Below are positions 32,754 to 44,300 of a stretch of 64,000 nt of DNA, piece by piece. The position numbers and the translations under genes were made by a program. How positions within the stretch are numbered: the first letter of the stretch is position 1; the number at the start of each line of letters is the position of its first letter. The notes beneath the pieces were generated by a model. The model had not been told where the DNA came from, ran no database searches, and saw nothing but the letters and a program-made list of their open reading frames with translations. The stretch comes from Mesocentrotus franciscanus (Eukaryota; Echinodermata; Echinoidea; Camarodonta; Strongylocentrotidae), in assembly GCA_037976565.1 (NCBI GenBank), contig CP137666.1:9480592-9544591 (forward strand), written 5' to 3'.

Positions 32754-33079
32754 CCACCAGTCACTAACCACTGCTGTCTCATTATTTACTTTTCTCACTG
32801 ATGTGTATGTTGTTGCTTGTTTAACTTACCTGATTATGTGTTACATAGAAGGATATATTTTCTGGTTATGAGAAGAAAGAAAAAATTGTAGATACAAATG
32901 ATATCTATTTTAACTAATCCACAAAACATAAATACTAGAAGAACTTGCCGCTAAGGTAGATTCAAGTTTAGGCATGAAGGAGATATTTATATTGAATCTT
33001 TTATCAGTATTTTATATATACTATTTTGTAGTATTTTATGTGTACTAAAGAATATGTACTATATATTTGTGATTTAATC

Positions 33080-33240
33080 TCGCTTGATGATGTGATGATT
33101 ATAAGGATGATGGTGATGATGATAGTGTTGGTGTTGTTGATGATGATGATGTTGGCGGTGGTGATGATGGTAGGGCTGAGAATGCAATGATGATGACAAT
33201 AATAACGATGAGGATGATGGTGAGGATGATTGATGATCAT
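33080..33240 (+). repeat. (GATGAT)n-rich tract
   Basis: Imperfect GAT/GGT triplets such as GATGATGATGATGTTGGCGG. The reverse strand reads as a His/Ile/Thr-rich ORF that is not a gene. Confidence 0.85.
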
Positions 33241-33517
33241 GGGTAAAGGTGATGGATGGTAACTAGAGACTATCAGTCTGTGTGTGATCTTATTTTTGGC
33301 AGATCGGTATCAATTGGCTCTTATTCAAGTTATTTAAAGAGTATCAACGTTTAACATCACCATATCCCAAAAGTTTTATAATTGATAATTTGTATCAACA
33401 CACATAGAGAGAAATTCAGACTTATTTTTCAGGCTTATTTTAAGAAGAAGAAAAAAAAAGAAGAAAAGAAATTTAAAAAGGGACACGATAACATATTTCT
33501 CCAGCCATCCGTCAACG

Positions 33518-34112
33518 TTAAAGTAAAAGTCCACTCCACTGAAAAGTTGAGCTGATTAGATAGACAAAAATCTAAAAGCCCATATATAACTTGATTTTGG
33601 AAAATGGTGCTCAGACTTATTTTTAATTATTTTTTTTAATGAGCAAAAAACAAGTTAATAATCGAGCCGGTTCTCCCCCATAATGCATTTTTTGTGACGT
33701 AGGGTCCTCACAACACAGATTCGTAATGTAACCAAATTTAATGCATACGTCTTTGTGAAGTGCCTCGATACAAACTATTTCATTCACCTGATAAGAATAA
33801 TGAAATCTGTTATTCTTATCAGGTGAATGAAATAGTTTTTTGTAGAGGCACTTCACAAAGACGTATGCATTAAATTTGGTTACATTACGAAAATAGCCTA
33901 TTGTCAGAATGTATACTGCTGGCACTTTCATTGTGAGGAGCATACGTCACATCCGTACAGCAATTTAAATGTTTTGCTCGAAATAACCGAAACAAAAATC
34001 ACTCTTAGAAGTCACCTGATTGAAGTATACCCGTGATATTTGGCAGTTTTAACCTTTGATTTATTAACAATATGTTATAATTTTTGAAAATCGGAGTGGA
34101 CTTGGGCTTTAA
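33518..34112. mobile_element. TTAA-type MITE containing a large hairpin
   Basis: TTAA at 33518-33521 and 34109-34112. The ends read AGTAAAAGTCCACTCCACTG and, inverted, AGCCCAAGTCCACTCCGATT. Inside, 33721-33802 and 33810-33892 are inverted copies (from TCGTAATGTAACCAAATTTA to CACCTGATAAGAATAA) with a spacer of about 8 bases. Confidence 0.85.
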
Positions 34113-34186
34113 CCAGCCAGACAGAAAATATGCTAGCGCCATCTACGTTTTAGGACGTACATTGCCGTCCGCTTTCTCATGCAATC

Positions 34187-34366
34187 ATGGACGTGGAGAC
34201 GAATGGAGAACCCGACCCAAAAATGAAAAAGGGAAGCACGCAAAGCGTTTCACAGTGGTTTGTCGAAAAATCTCAAAGTTGCTTGAAACAACAAGATGAT
34301 CGATACGCATGTAAGGCCTTCCTCCTGACAGCAAAGATCCTCTGCCCGCATGACTTCGAAATACAA
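34187..34366 (+). CDS. INTS10: INTS10 coding exon 1 (residues 1-60)
   Basis: Starts at the ATG of MDVETNGEPDPKMKKGS. Ends FLLTAKILCPHDFEIQ, matching the AKAWLITARSLYPADFNIQ region of the vertebrate protein. Donor CAA followed by GTGAGT; phase 0. Confidence 0.88.
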
Positions 34367-37300
34367 GTGAGTTGGACAGTTTTTCCAACGTGATATTCAA
34401 TATGTGGGACAGAAGACGAAGTAGAAATTGATTGCCCCTTCGGAATTCGCCTGGCAAATGCAGTGCGCTGCAGCTGCCAGTGCCAGTGCCAGTTTATAGT
34501 ACATATTGATATCATCTAGCCTTAATTGGCACCCATTTACCTGTGTGAAGAGTGATGTAAACAAAACCTAACGACATCGCGACAGTAACGTGTTCGTAAT
34601 CGCTAATCCATTTCCGCACCTGATCCGACCCTTGGCCTTGGGCTTGGCCTTGGCCTTGCAAACACCTTCCCTATCTTCAGATCTTCGCCTTGGCTTGGCC
34701 TTGGGGCCATATATGTGATTACAAATGCATTTTAGGTTTTGTTTTAATACATCACTCTTCATGCAGGCAAATGGGTGCCATTTAACGGAGTCGGGCCAAC
34801 TCGGCCTCCAGGCCAACTCGGCCTCGCTGTAAAACGGTCATTTTTTACAGGTTTAGGGTTAGGTTTAGGGTTAGGTTTAGGGTTAGGGTTAGGTTTAGGG
34901 TTAGGGTTAGGGGACCGTTTTTATAGCAAGGCCGAGTTTGCCCGTAGGCCGAGTTAGCCCGGATTCCATTTAACTAAGGCTAGGTGATATCAATATCATA
35001 TTTTATATTAAATCACCTAGCCCTTCAGAATATTCAGTATAGACTAGACCCTAGTCCTACTCCTAGTAGTAATAGGGTCTAGTACTATAGTAGGGTGTCT
35101 GAACGATTTTTCAATTTTCCCTTTTGGTTTGTTTTTCACCATTATGGTTTGATAGTTGAAAAAACGATTCACTCAGAATAATACATTTCGAATTTGAAGA
35201 CTCACCGATGTTTCTATCAAAAGATAGAGCCCCCCAAAATCCCAGTAATATTCATCCTTTTTGTATCAGAATAGACGAAAAAGACGTTCACGCAGAGTTA
35301 TTTTGTTTTTGCTAATTATAGCTAAACAGCTTTATATTCCACATACTAAGAATCTTGCTCTATGATTGGTCAAAAGGAAATCACGTGATGGAAGATAGTT
35401 CGCCCATCATTGATGGGAGAAGAAAAGTTCATTACACTGCGTAGATAGTACTACTATCTTCAGTGAAAGTGCGTTGCACTCGGTAGATAGTAGTTCTATC
35501 TACCGGGTGCACCGCACTTTAAATGTATACGCTGCGTATTGCTCTCCTCTTTAAGCGCTTTTAGTGTTAGTACACTAACTTTGGTCACGCGCGAACTATG
35601 GTCACACCACCGTACTGCATGCACTGTACGTATCGTACACCGTTTGCTAGCTGTTTTTAATTGATGACTCGTTGCTCTAAAATGACGGAAGAAGAGAAAT
35701 GTTTCCTATGTGGAATATAAAGCAAATAATCACCTTTTGGTTTCAGGCGATGGCAAACTATCACTTCCTCGGCGATCTGAATGTATACGCTATCTTTCCG
35801 AAGCTTCGCTTCGGAAAGATAGCTTACATCCAGATCGCCTCGGAAGTGATAGTTTGTCCCATCACCTTCACCAATGGTAATTATTTGCTTAATATCGCGC
35901 GATATGCAAGCGTACGCGTGTTGCTTAGCTGCATGCGCAAAGATCGGATCTACGATGGTAACGATGTTTAAATCGCTGTTTTGATCAAGATATTTTTAGA
36001 ATTCCGAAATGAGCCCCTTTGGGGAATATGGAGAAAAACCTGCTCTTTCATATATGACACCTCATTTATTGAGTATAAACCTTCAGGATCACAAGCGATA
36101 AAGGTTTGAATCACAATTTGGTAATAAAAACATTGACCAATTTTGCATGATCGCGCAATGCACGTAGACTGCATAGGGATGCATGCAATCTCTATGGGGA
36201 GGATTTTAGCACACAACATCGGGTGCGCGATCAGACACCCTAAGTATAGTCTGCAAGGCAATTCATTGGCAGTAGTACAGATGAAATTAATGGTGGAACA
36301 TCTTCTGCTTTTAGTATTACTTCAATATCTATATTAACAAGGACTAATGGTGTAAAAGCAACATTTTTTGCATGAATTACACTGCAAAGTAAAGGATTTA
36401 AACATGGTCACGAACATGGAATTTAATCTTGCATTGTTGTAACTTGCCAAAATTATTTAAAAAAAGAAGTTTCTTGGAAAATGTCCAGGTAAGGCCATTA
36501 GCATTGACAAAGTCAAAGACTTTTGAATAGAATAAGGAGGAGGGGGGAGATGTCCTGTTGTATGATGTGGAGACCATAAGCTGTGCACTTTGTTAACAAA
36601 GTCAGGGCCCAGGTTAAAAGTATAATTCATTTTGTTAGGTGAAAATCTACCAGTATTCAAAGTTTTATGAGACTTTCTTTTTATTAACTTGATTTGTTGA
36701 AAAAAATTACGATTGACAATTGTAAATAACAGATATTCACAATTTTATTTTGATGTGTGTAATTGCTGTTCAAATAAATCAATGGGTGCTAAGTCTGTAT
36801 TCACCTGTATTCACCTGTCTTCTCTGGCTCCTTAGTAAGACAATGTCTTGTAATGCCCTCTGATAAATGAATGCAAAATATTGATTTTGTGGCTGACTGA
36901 AGAGGATTTCACACCGGTTTCAATCTATTAATAATAATAATATTACATTTATAAAGCACCTTTTCATTAGACACAAACTATAATGATAATAATATTACAT
37001 TTATAAAGCACCTTGCCACCTTTTCATTAGATATAAAGCACATATTAACAAGTTGACAAGAAAAATTCATGAAATTTGGGGGCTAATGTCAATTAAATCC
37101 TTGTGGCCTATTTGCCCCAGATGTTTGCACATTATATGTGTCACATGTATTTTTGTCCATAGCTAAATGACCTAAATGGACTGTCTGCCATACCATGCAT
37201 GAATTAACAAAAAAAAAAATGCTTTAAGTTTATCCCTGGTAAGTAGAATACTGATGTGATTTCATGAAGTGGGTTTTTCAGTGTTCTGTGTCCCAACTAG

Positions 37301-38300
37301 GCCAACAATGTTAATCATCAGATGGTGAACTTTACTCATCGGGGAGAAGACAAAAAGGAACATAACCCTAGAACCTGCAATTACCAGTATAGTGTAAAGA
37401 GCAAGAGCCATTGATTATGAGTAGGCATTCAAGAAATCTGCTAATCAAATCTAATCTTCCTATTTGGTACAGTATCAGGCATACTGCTTTGAGAAAACAG
37501 CACAAGATGTCAAACGGGCGGCATCTATTCTCCTTGAGATGTAAGTATGGATACAGAAAAATTACATAATTAAAATGAAATGGGTATGCTGAAGTTTACT
37601 CTTTGTGTTTGTCAGTGCTGACTCTTGAGTCAAAACAGATTGTGTATGGTTAAGAGGAGGTTTAGAAAATGATGCATGTAGATTAATATCAATATTTTTA
37701 TCACTGTTAACTTCATACCTATCATTTTTTCTTCTTCAAATTGGTTATACTGTGGCAACTTTCCCAGACTTGTACAATACTGTTTGTTGACAGTGATAGT
37801 GCAACTAGCATTACAAGTACTCTAGTGAGTCTTGGTGACATGACTTCTGAATCAGTTTCTTTCAGCCCAGTAGATCTTGTGAAGAGGCTCATACAAGAAT
37901 CTGTCTTGCGCAGTGTAATTTACAGATAATTATACGCTTCACTTTGTTAAAGTAGAATTTATTAGAATAAATACATTTCAGCAGTTGACAGTTTCCTTGT
38001 CTACTCTGTGTTGATCTCAACTTCATATTTATTTTATTTTTTACTTTGCTATAATTAAAGATTATTATCTGAGATATGACAAGCAATTGGTATATTATCA
38101 AATACCAAAATTATTTTTGTTGTTGTCATATTTTTTTATTTTTACAAGGTTTAAGAATTTCCCCATGGATGGCAGACTGGATGACGAATTGAAGGCTATC
38201 TCAAAGTCATTACTTGGAGACTCCAAGGACACACATGCATCTTTTCTCAAAGGTGAATTTTTAAACCCCAATTGGCCATTACCTATAGGAAACAGATGGT

Positions 38301-38337
<37 letters not shown>

Positions 38338-41300
38338 GCAATGAGAGAGTTCAGTAACCAATGGGTTAAATCTCATCCAGTCATCTGTTTTTCAAAATGT
38401 TAATCACTTGATGAGAAATAAGAAGATTGGAAATTTATGACAAGTCTTTAATTTAGGTCCAATGATTGAGGAGTAAAACCAATAAGGCAGTTCAAAATAG
38501 GCCCATGCTTTTTTTTGGTCTGGATTGATATAACAATTTAAAAACAAAACTTTATCTGTTAATTTGCAGATTGTATCTATGAATTAATCTTTCTTTACAA
38601 ATCTGAATCTGATACATGTGAAAGGATGAAGCCTAAGTCGGAGACTAAGATTAGTCAGTTATTTTATAGTTTAATCATAAATATTGTCATGCTTTTTAAC
38701 AATTTTTTTGATAGATGTGTACGAGCACCTGCCAACCAAGATACAGAGGGAAATACTGGAACACTGTGCAAGTAAGTGAATGTGATTAGAGATGAAAAAA
38801 AGTACAGGGTCATGTAGTTCTAAATGTTACTGGGTCTTGATGATCCCCTTTGTGCTGTTGGTGGCAAATCCTGCCCAAGAACACCAATGGTGTACTGTTC
38901 ATGTTTGTTTGGACTGGCAAGACTTTCTTTCCTGTAACTGAAGCAAATTCACTTATTGTAAAGATTGTACCCAAGGAATGTTTGTAGCCATGATCTTAGA
39001 ATAATTTCTCTTGAAAGACTAGTTATGAAAAATGTTCATAAACTTTGTGATATTGTAGTGGTTAATGGTATTTTGTAAATACTCAATACGATGTATCTTA
39101 ATGACATTACCAATCACTGAAGGGGTTCGATTTCATATGGCTCTATGTTCATTTTTCTTTTTTTTTTCTACATCTAGAACTAAGCCAGCAGAATCACAAT
39201 GATTTAGAGGAGCTTCGTCTCAAGCTACTCATCAATCAGCGATTTAACAAAGATGGACCAAAAGAAGTGGTATGTTGTAGATATCTAAAGACAGAGAGTT
39301 GTATAGCTACATAATTCATTATTCACCAATCTTGAGTGCAGATTCTCTTGCTCAATCACGTCTAAAGAACATTGACTTCAAAACGGATTTACCCTCAACA
39401 AATTTTGGTGGAATCCTGGTAAACTTCTACTTCCAAAAATAAGGCTATATGTGTACTAGGTTGCTAAATGTTGTTCAGAATTCATTCATACAAATTGCCT
39501 TGGTTGTTTTGGTGATTGAACTTTTATCCCCTAACACTAAAAGTTTTTTCGTATGATACATGAGTATGGTATCTCAAAGGCTCTTAGCTTGTGGAAGACC
39601 CTGCACAAAATTTCCCATAATTCATTAATTATCATTATGTACTGATATACAAATACAAGCATATACATTTTTGTTTTTTTCTTCAATTGTTAGACTTTGT
39701 GTGATGATAAAATGACAGATGTGCAATAATGTGAAACAAATATGCATGTTGAATGTTTCTTAGTTTATGAAAATTCCTGCAACCATCTTTAAATATTGAT
39801 ATGTGTTTTTCTCATTTTATGACAGTCTCTTCTGTTGAATAGTATCTTGGATATTGAGAAGAAGGAGGGCTTCAAAAATGTGGCTAACCCTTATAGGAAG
39901 CTTATGGGTAAGATGAGCCTTGTAATAGAGTGGCTTGTTCCACATTACCATTATCTTATTTACACATGGATTCATGATTGAATTTAGGATTGAATTTTGG
40001 ATTAATGACATATATATTATTGAAAAAATTATCCATTGGGAGATGTGGAACTGAGTGAAAATAAAATTTCTGCTTGTACTTAGAACCAAGGGCAAGTAGA
40101 TAAATATTACAGAGTAAAAACAAACTTTGGTCAAGTGGTTTGAAGGTGAACCTTATTTTGAGATCTTGAATATTTTCAAACTAAACAGCTTCAAAGAGTA
40201 GAGTAATTTCATCCTATAATGTGAATAGGGAGCATGGAGTTTTAAATAGGAAATGAAAACAAATAAGATAATATTGAATGGAAACAGTATGACAGTATTT
40301 AACACAAAATAATGATATCTTTGAATTCAAAAGAGCTAGCTCAATTGTATTGAAGAAATATATTTGTTATCATTGCTTATAGTCATTTGAAAAACAATGT
40401 ACACCCTGAACATGTGTAAAAACTAATAAATGTTATATGTATATGCAACCAGTTAATAAAGTCTAGCTACTTGTGTATTATAGATGTTACAGGAAATAAT
40501 GACCTCCTCTTCTCCCCCCCCCCCACAATCCAACCTGCCATCTAAAGTATATGAAGTACTTCCATTTGCACTATCTATGAACAAACTCGGTCAGCACTGC
40601 TCCTCCAAGGACAATTCTAAGTGGTTACACAAGACTATGGAGTTCTTCATCACCATGGCAACACAACCACACCCACAGAAGCTGTCCAGCGGGGATCACG
40701 TGACCCATATTGTGTTGGGAGTTGAAGGGTCAGAGCTGTCGAGGGGGTCACCGTGGGTCAACCTCCAACACATACTGAAATTGTTTGCCAAGTGTTGTCA
40801 GTGGGAGAGCGGTTTTATTGCGGCACCTGGCAGGTGAGGATACCCCCTCCTTCCATGAAATTAGTGAAGGAATATTTAGAGAAAGAGATGAGAAGGGGAG
40901 AGAGAGGGAGGGACAAGAAAAGAGAGGTGAAGAGAAGCGAGCGTAGGAGAGAAGAAAAGAAAGAAAAGTTTTATACAAACTTAGAGAGCACAAGAAATGT
41001 AATGAGTAGGTACAACAGAAAATGAGATTCAAGCAATGTGGACGAAAGATTATGAAAGAAAATCTTGGGAAGTTAGAACATACAATATTGTTGAAGTACA
41101 ACGAGTCATTTGCTCATATTGCTATGCTTTTTTTGTTGGTACCCAACAGTGGCTTAGGGGAGAGCTGGTCAGTCATCCAAAAACATGTTCAGAGACACAG
41201 TAATAACAGCAGGGAAGAAGGGGAGAAGGTACCCCCTAAAGCAGCTTTTTATGCCAGTCTGGTTCTTCTTCTTAGGGCTTCCTACCACTATGCATCCATC

Positions 41301-44300
41301 ATGAGTCCTCAACAGTATGGAGGTAAGTCAAGGAGATTTTATTGATACACCCTATACTTACCTATAGATGCCAAACTAGTGCTACTCCATAGGGCTTCCT
41401 ACCACTATGCATCCATCATGAGTCCTCAACAGTATGGAGGTAAGTCGAGGAGATTTTATTGATACACCCTATACTTACCTATAGATGCCAAACTAGTGCT
41501 ACTCCATAGGGCTTCCTACCACTATGCCTCCATAATGTGTCCTCAACAAAAAGAAAGATATTTACTGGGTTAGAAATTATTTTGGGAAGGAAAAGTTTAT
41601 TAATAATACCTTATTTCAAACCCTGTGACAGCCAGTGTTTTAATGTATTTTGAGGCTGTACCCACCCTCTTTGCCAGTCTAGTGCTCCTAATGGGCTTCC
41701 TACCACTTAGACCGAAAGCTTCAGTCTCTGATATCGACAGTTGTTCCGCGGAGACTACATCTGGCTCCACTATCTATTTTCTTACCAATCATCATTTTAT
41801 TGAATCAAACTGTTAAATCTAGATAAAGACAAATTGAAAGCAAACTTTTCGCTGGATTCCGGGCGAAAATGAGCTAGTTAGCTGGTTAGTGGGGAAGGTT
41901 GACAGATGTCAGTTTTAATAAAAAAATACCAGATGATTATTTCTGTCTATCTACCACTATGTATCCATCATGAAATCACATCAGTATGCAAGTTAGTCAA
42001 ATAAACTGACTATTGTTTGCTAAACTGCAAATCAATGATATAAATAGTCTTCAATTTTTTTACTCAATTTTTCTTAAGGTAAATCTTATGTACCACTCCT
42101 AGATTTGTGGACAAAGTGAGACTAGTCATTAACTCACCATGATGGGAGCATATACATGTATTTCAGTCTCTGGTATATTCTTTATTTTGTAATAGAAAAT
42201 AGATTGTACAATGATTACTTGAAAACTTCTTTCTGTATATTCCTCAGGTTCATCTAGTCATCACCATCAATCCCATGTATTGCTTGAAGACCTTGAACCA
42301 AAGAAACGATCCAAGAAACACAAGCACACACACAAGAAGCGCAAGTTAGAAGCAGACAAAGAGACCCATATAGTGAGTGATCTATTCTTTTAACATTGCA
42401 TGTTTGAGTTCTTGTTGTTGTTTCTATTCATCTTTACCTACCAGCTCATCTGCTGGTATGTAAAAGGTAATCACCAGCACTAACACTTCTGCTTCATAGT
42501 TGCATGCTTCAACATCACAAACGCCAACAATGCTGACTCATGGCAGTAGAGTCTACTTGGGTTGTATGTTACTGTTTTATGTCTGCTCCAGACTCTGCAG
42601 ATTAAACCTAAGCCCCTGACAACATGAAATAAATGTGATTTAAACAAAAACATGAATAATGTTTTGAACAATAAATTTGATGACTGTATTTTCAGTATTC
42701 TTGAATATTTGTAGCCAGGCTACCTTGATGAGACACTATGGCATTCCAGGAATTTCTTCCTACCGTGTACCCATTAACATCACCAGATTACAGACATTGT
42801 TTCTTTTGAAGAAACTGTGTTTTATTGATCTGAACATGCAGAATGAAATACTACTATACTTTGCTTGATATAATATTTTGTGTGGTTGATACTCTAATTA
42901 TATATTAAATCTAACATTTAGTTTTCATCGTACATAATTTTGTTAGGATTCTGATGGCTCAGACGACGTCTCTGATGTGATCCTACCCTCAGAGATGACT
43001 CCTCTCTCAGCTGAGATCACTGAGGCTTTCCACACTGCCATGAACTGCTGGCAACTACTCAACTCAAACGATTCATTCCTCAAAGGTCTGTTAAAATTGA
43101 TTCATGTCATGAGGTTTATGATCCAATGATAGAATGATGTAGATTATTGTCTGTATTAATTGGGATTTACAAATCTTACTTAAATATGTAAATTATGCAA
43201 ATCTGTTCTCATCTTTCTGTTTGTATTTTGTAAGAGACTGTTCAATTCATTTTTTTAAAGAGGTGTAGATATCAGTATCTTGTAGAAGTTAATGTTTTGC
43301 CCTGCTTGTAATCACATCCTGCAATCATATTTTCTATTGTAGGTAATCTGTCCGAAAATATGGTCTTACAGTATGTGCTCTTTTGACCTTGTATTGCAGC
43401 ACTCACATGTACATGTACCATAATAAGAATTGCAAATTGATATTCTCTTCAAATAATTAAATTTGCTTCCTTAATATTGTTTCCTGTAACTTTTACCAAG
43501 ACATCAAATTTTGAGAGGCTAAATTAAAATCAGCACATTTAGAGAGATTTATCTTACAATGATAAATTTCTATTATAGGAAAAAATAAAGCCAAATAGAA
43601 CTTCTCTACATCATTTGATCTTTGAGAGAGGACAATTCTCCATATTTCCCCATGTCTATACACAGTACTGCCAACGCAAATTTCACCTTAAAAGATTAGT
43701 TGTGCTAATGATGATTGTATATTTTGTCTTCTGACAGACTTTAACTGGTTGTTGCACAGATGGAAAGCAGATACCTGGTCCTGGTTCAATAGCTTTCAAG
43801 CTGACAGACTATTCTATCTGGTAAGTATATGTTGGTGTGAGGTTATTGTTACATTTCCTCTTTATGGAAAACTCAAATTCTTATGACAGGAAATCATCCT
43901 GAACCAAATAAGCTTAAACAGAAGGTTTGAAACTACAAATAGATTTTGGTAGAAAATGTGTAATAGCTGAGTAATGAGCAATGGAGTAAGAGAATATTAG
44001 CTAAACGTGTAAACAACCCATGGTATCCTATTTGTAGTATAGTTTCCAGCACATGATATTTCCAGCATTTTTTAAAATATTTTTTTTTTATATTGTGCTG
44101 ATCTAAACAACCCACCTTTTGTATGATAAACAATGAATATTCCTTTGAGCCAATTTTTCTCGAAATGGAATTCTAATACTTGTAACAGAGCACAAGAATA
44201 ACTTCAAGTGATTATACTCCGATTGGAACTCCAATCCTACTAGATGTTCATGTGGTATGATGGAGTATATTTTTAAATATTTTTCAAACAGGGTGAGAAT

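Larger units (their letters stand above)
32754..34186. other. IDH2-INTS10 intergenic DNA
   Basis: Holds a GAT-rich tract (33080-33240) and the hairpin element at 33518-34112. The 75 bases before the INTS10 ATG presumably include its 5'UTR. Confidence 0.6.
34503..34996. mobile_element. Foldback MITE interrupted by a smaller element
   Basis: The left arm begins ATATTGATATCATCTAGCCTTA and runs through GGCACCCATTTACCTG, AAGAGTGATGTA and AAACAAAACCTAA (to about 34572). The inverted right arm occupies 34731-34786 plus 34975-34996, split by the insertion at 34787-34965. The centre is rich in CCTTGGCCTTGG units. Confidence 0.7.
34367..37472. other. INTS10: INTS10 intron 1 (3.1 kb)
   Basis: Holds the nested telomere-like element (34503-34996), palindromic elements (35330-35890) and a tandem retroposon tail (36925-37035). 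The rest shows no gene. Confidence 0.8.

Noticed and set aside
34850..34910. Chromosome-fusion or telomere-end interpretation of the TTAGGG tract
   Set aside because: Intact gene sequence lies on both sides, and the tract is enclosed by element ends with a 9-bp target duplication.
41625..41816. ORF with FASLVLLMGFLPLR, resembling INTS10 exon 8
   Set aside because: It is a diverged duplicate of the exon end (41662-41709), not an additional exon; it lacks an acceptor and a donor in a useful phase.
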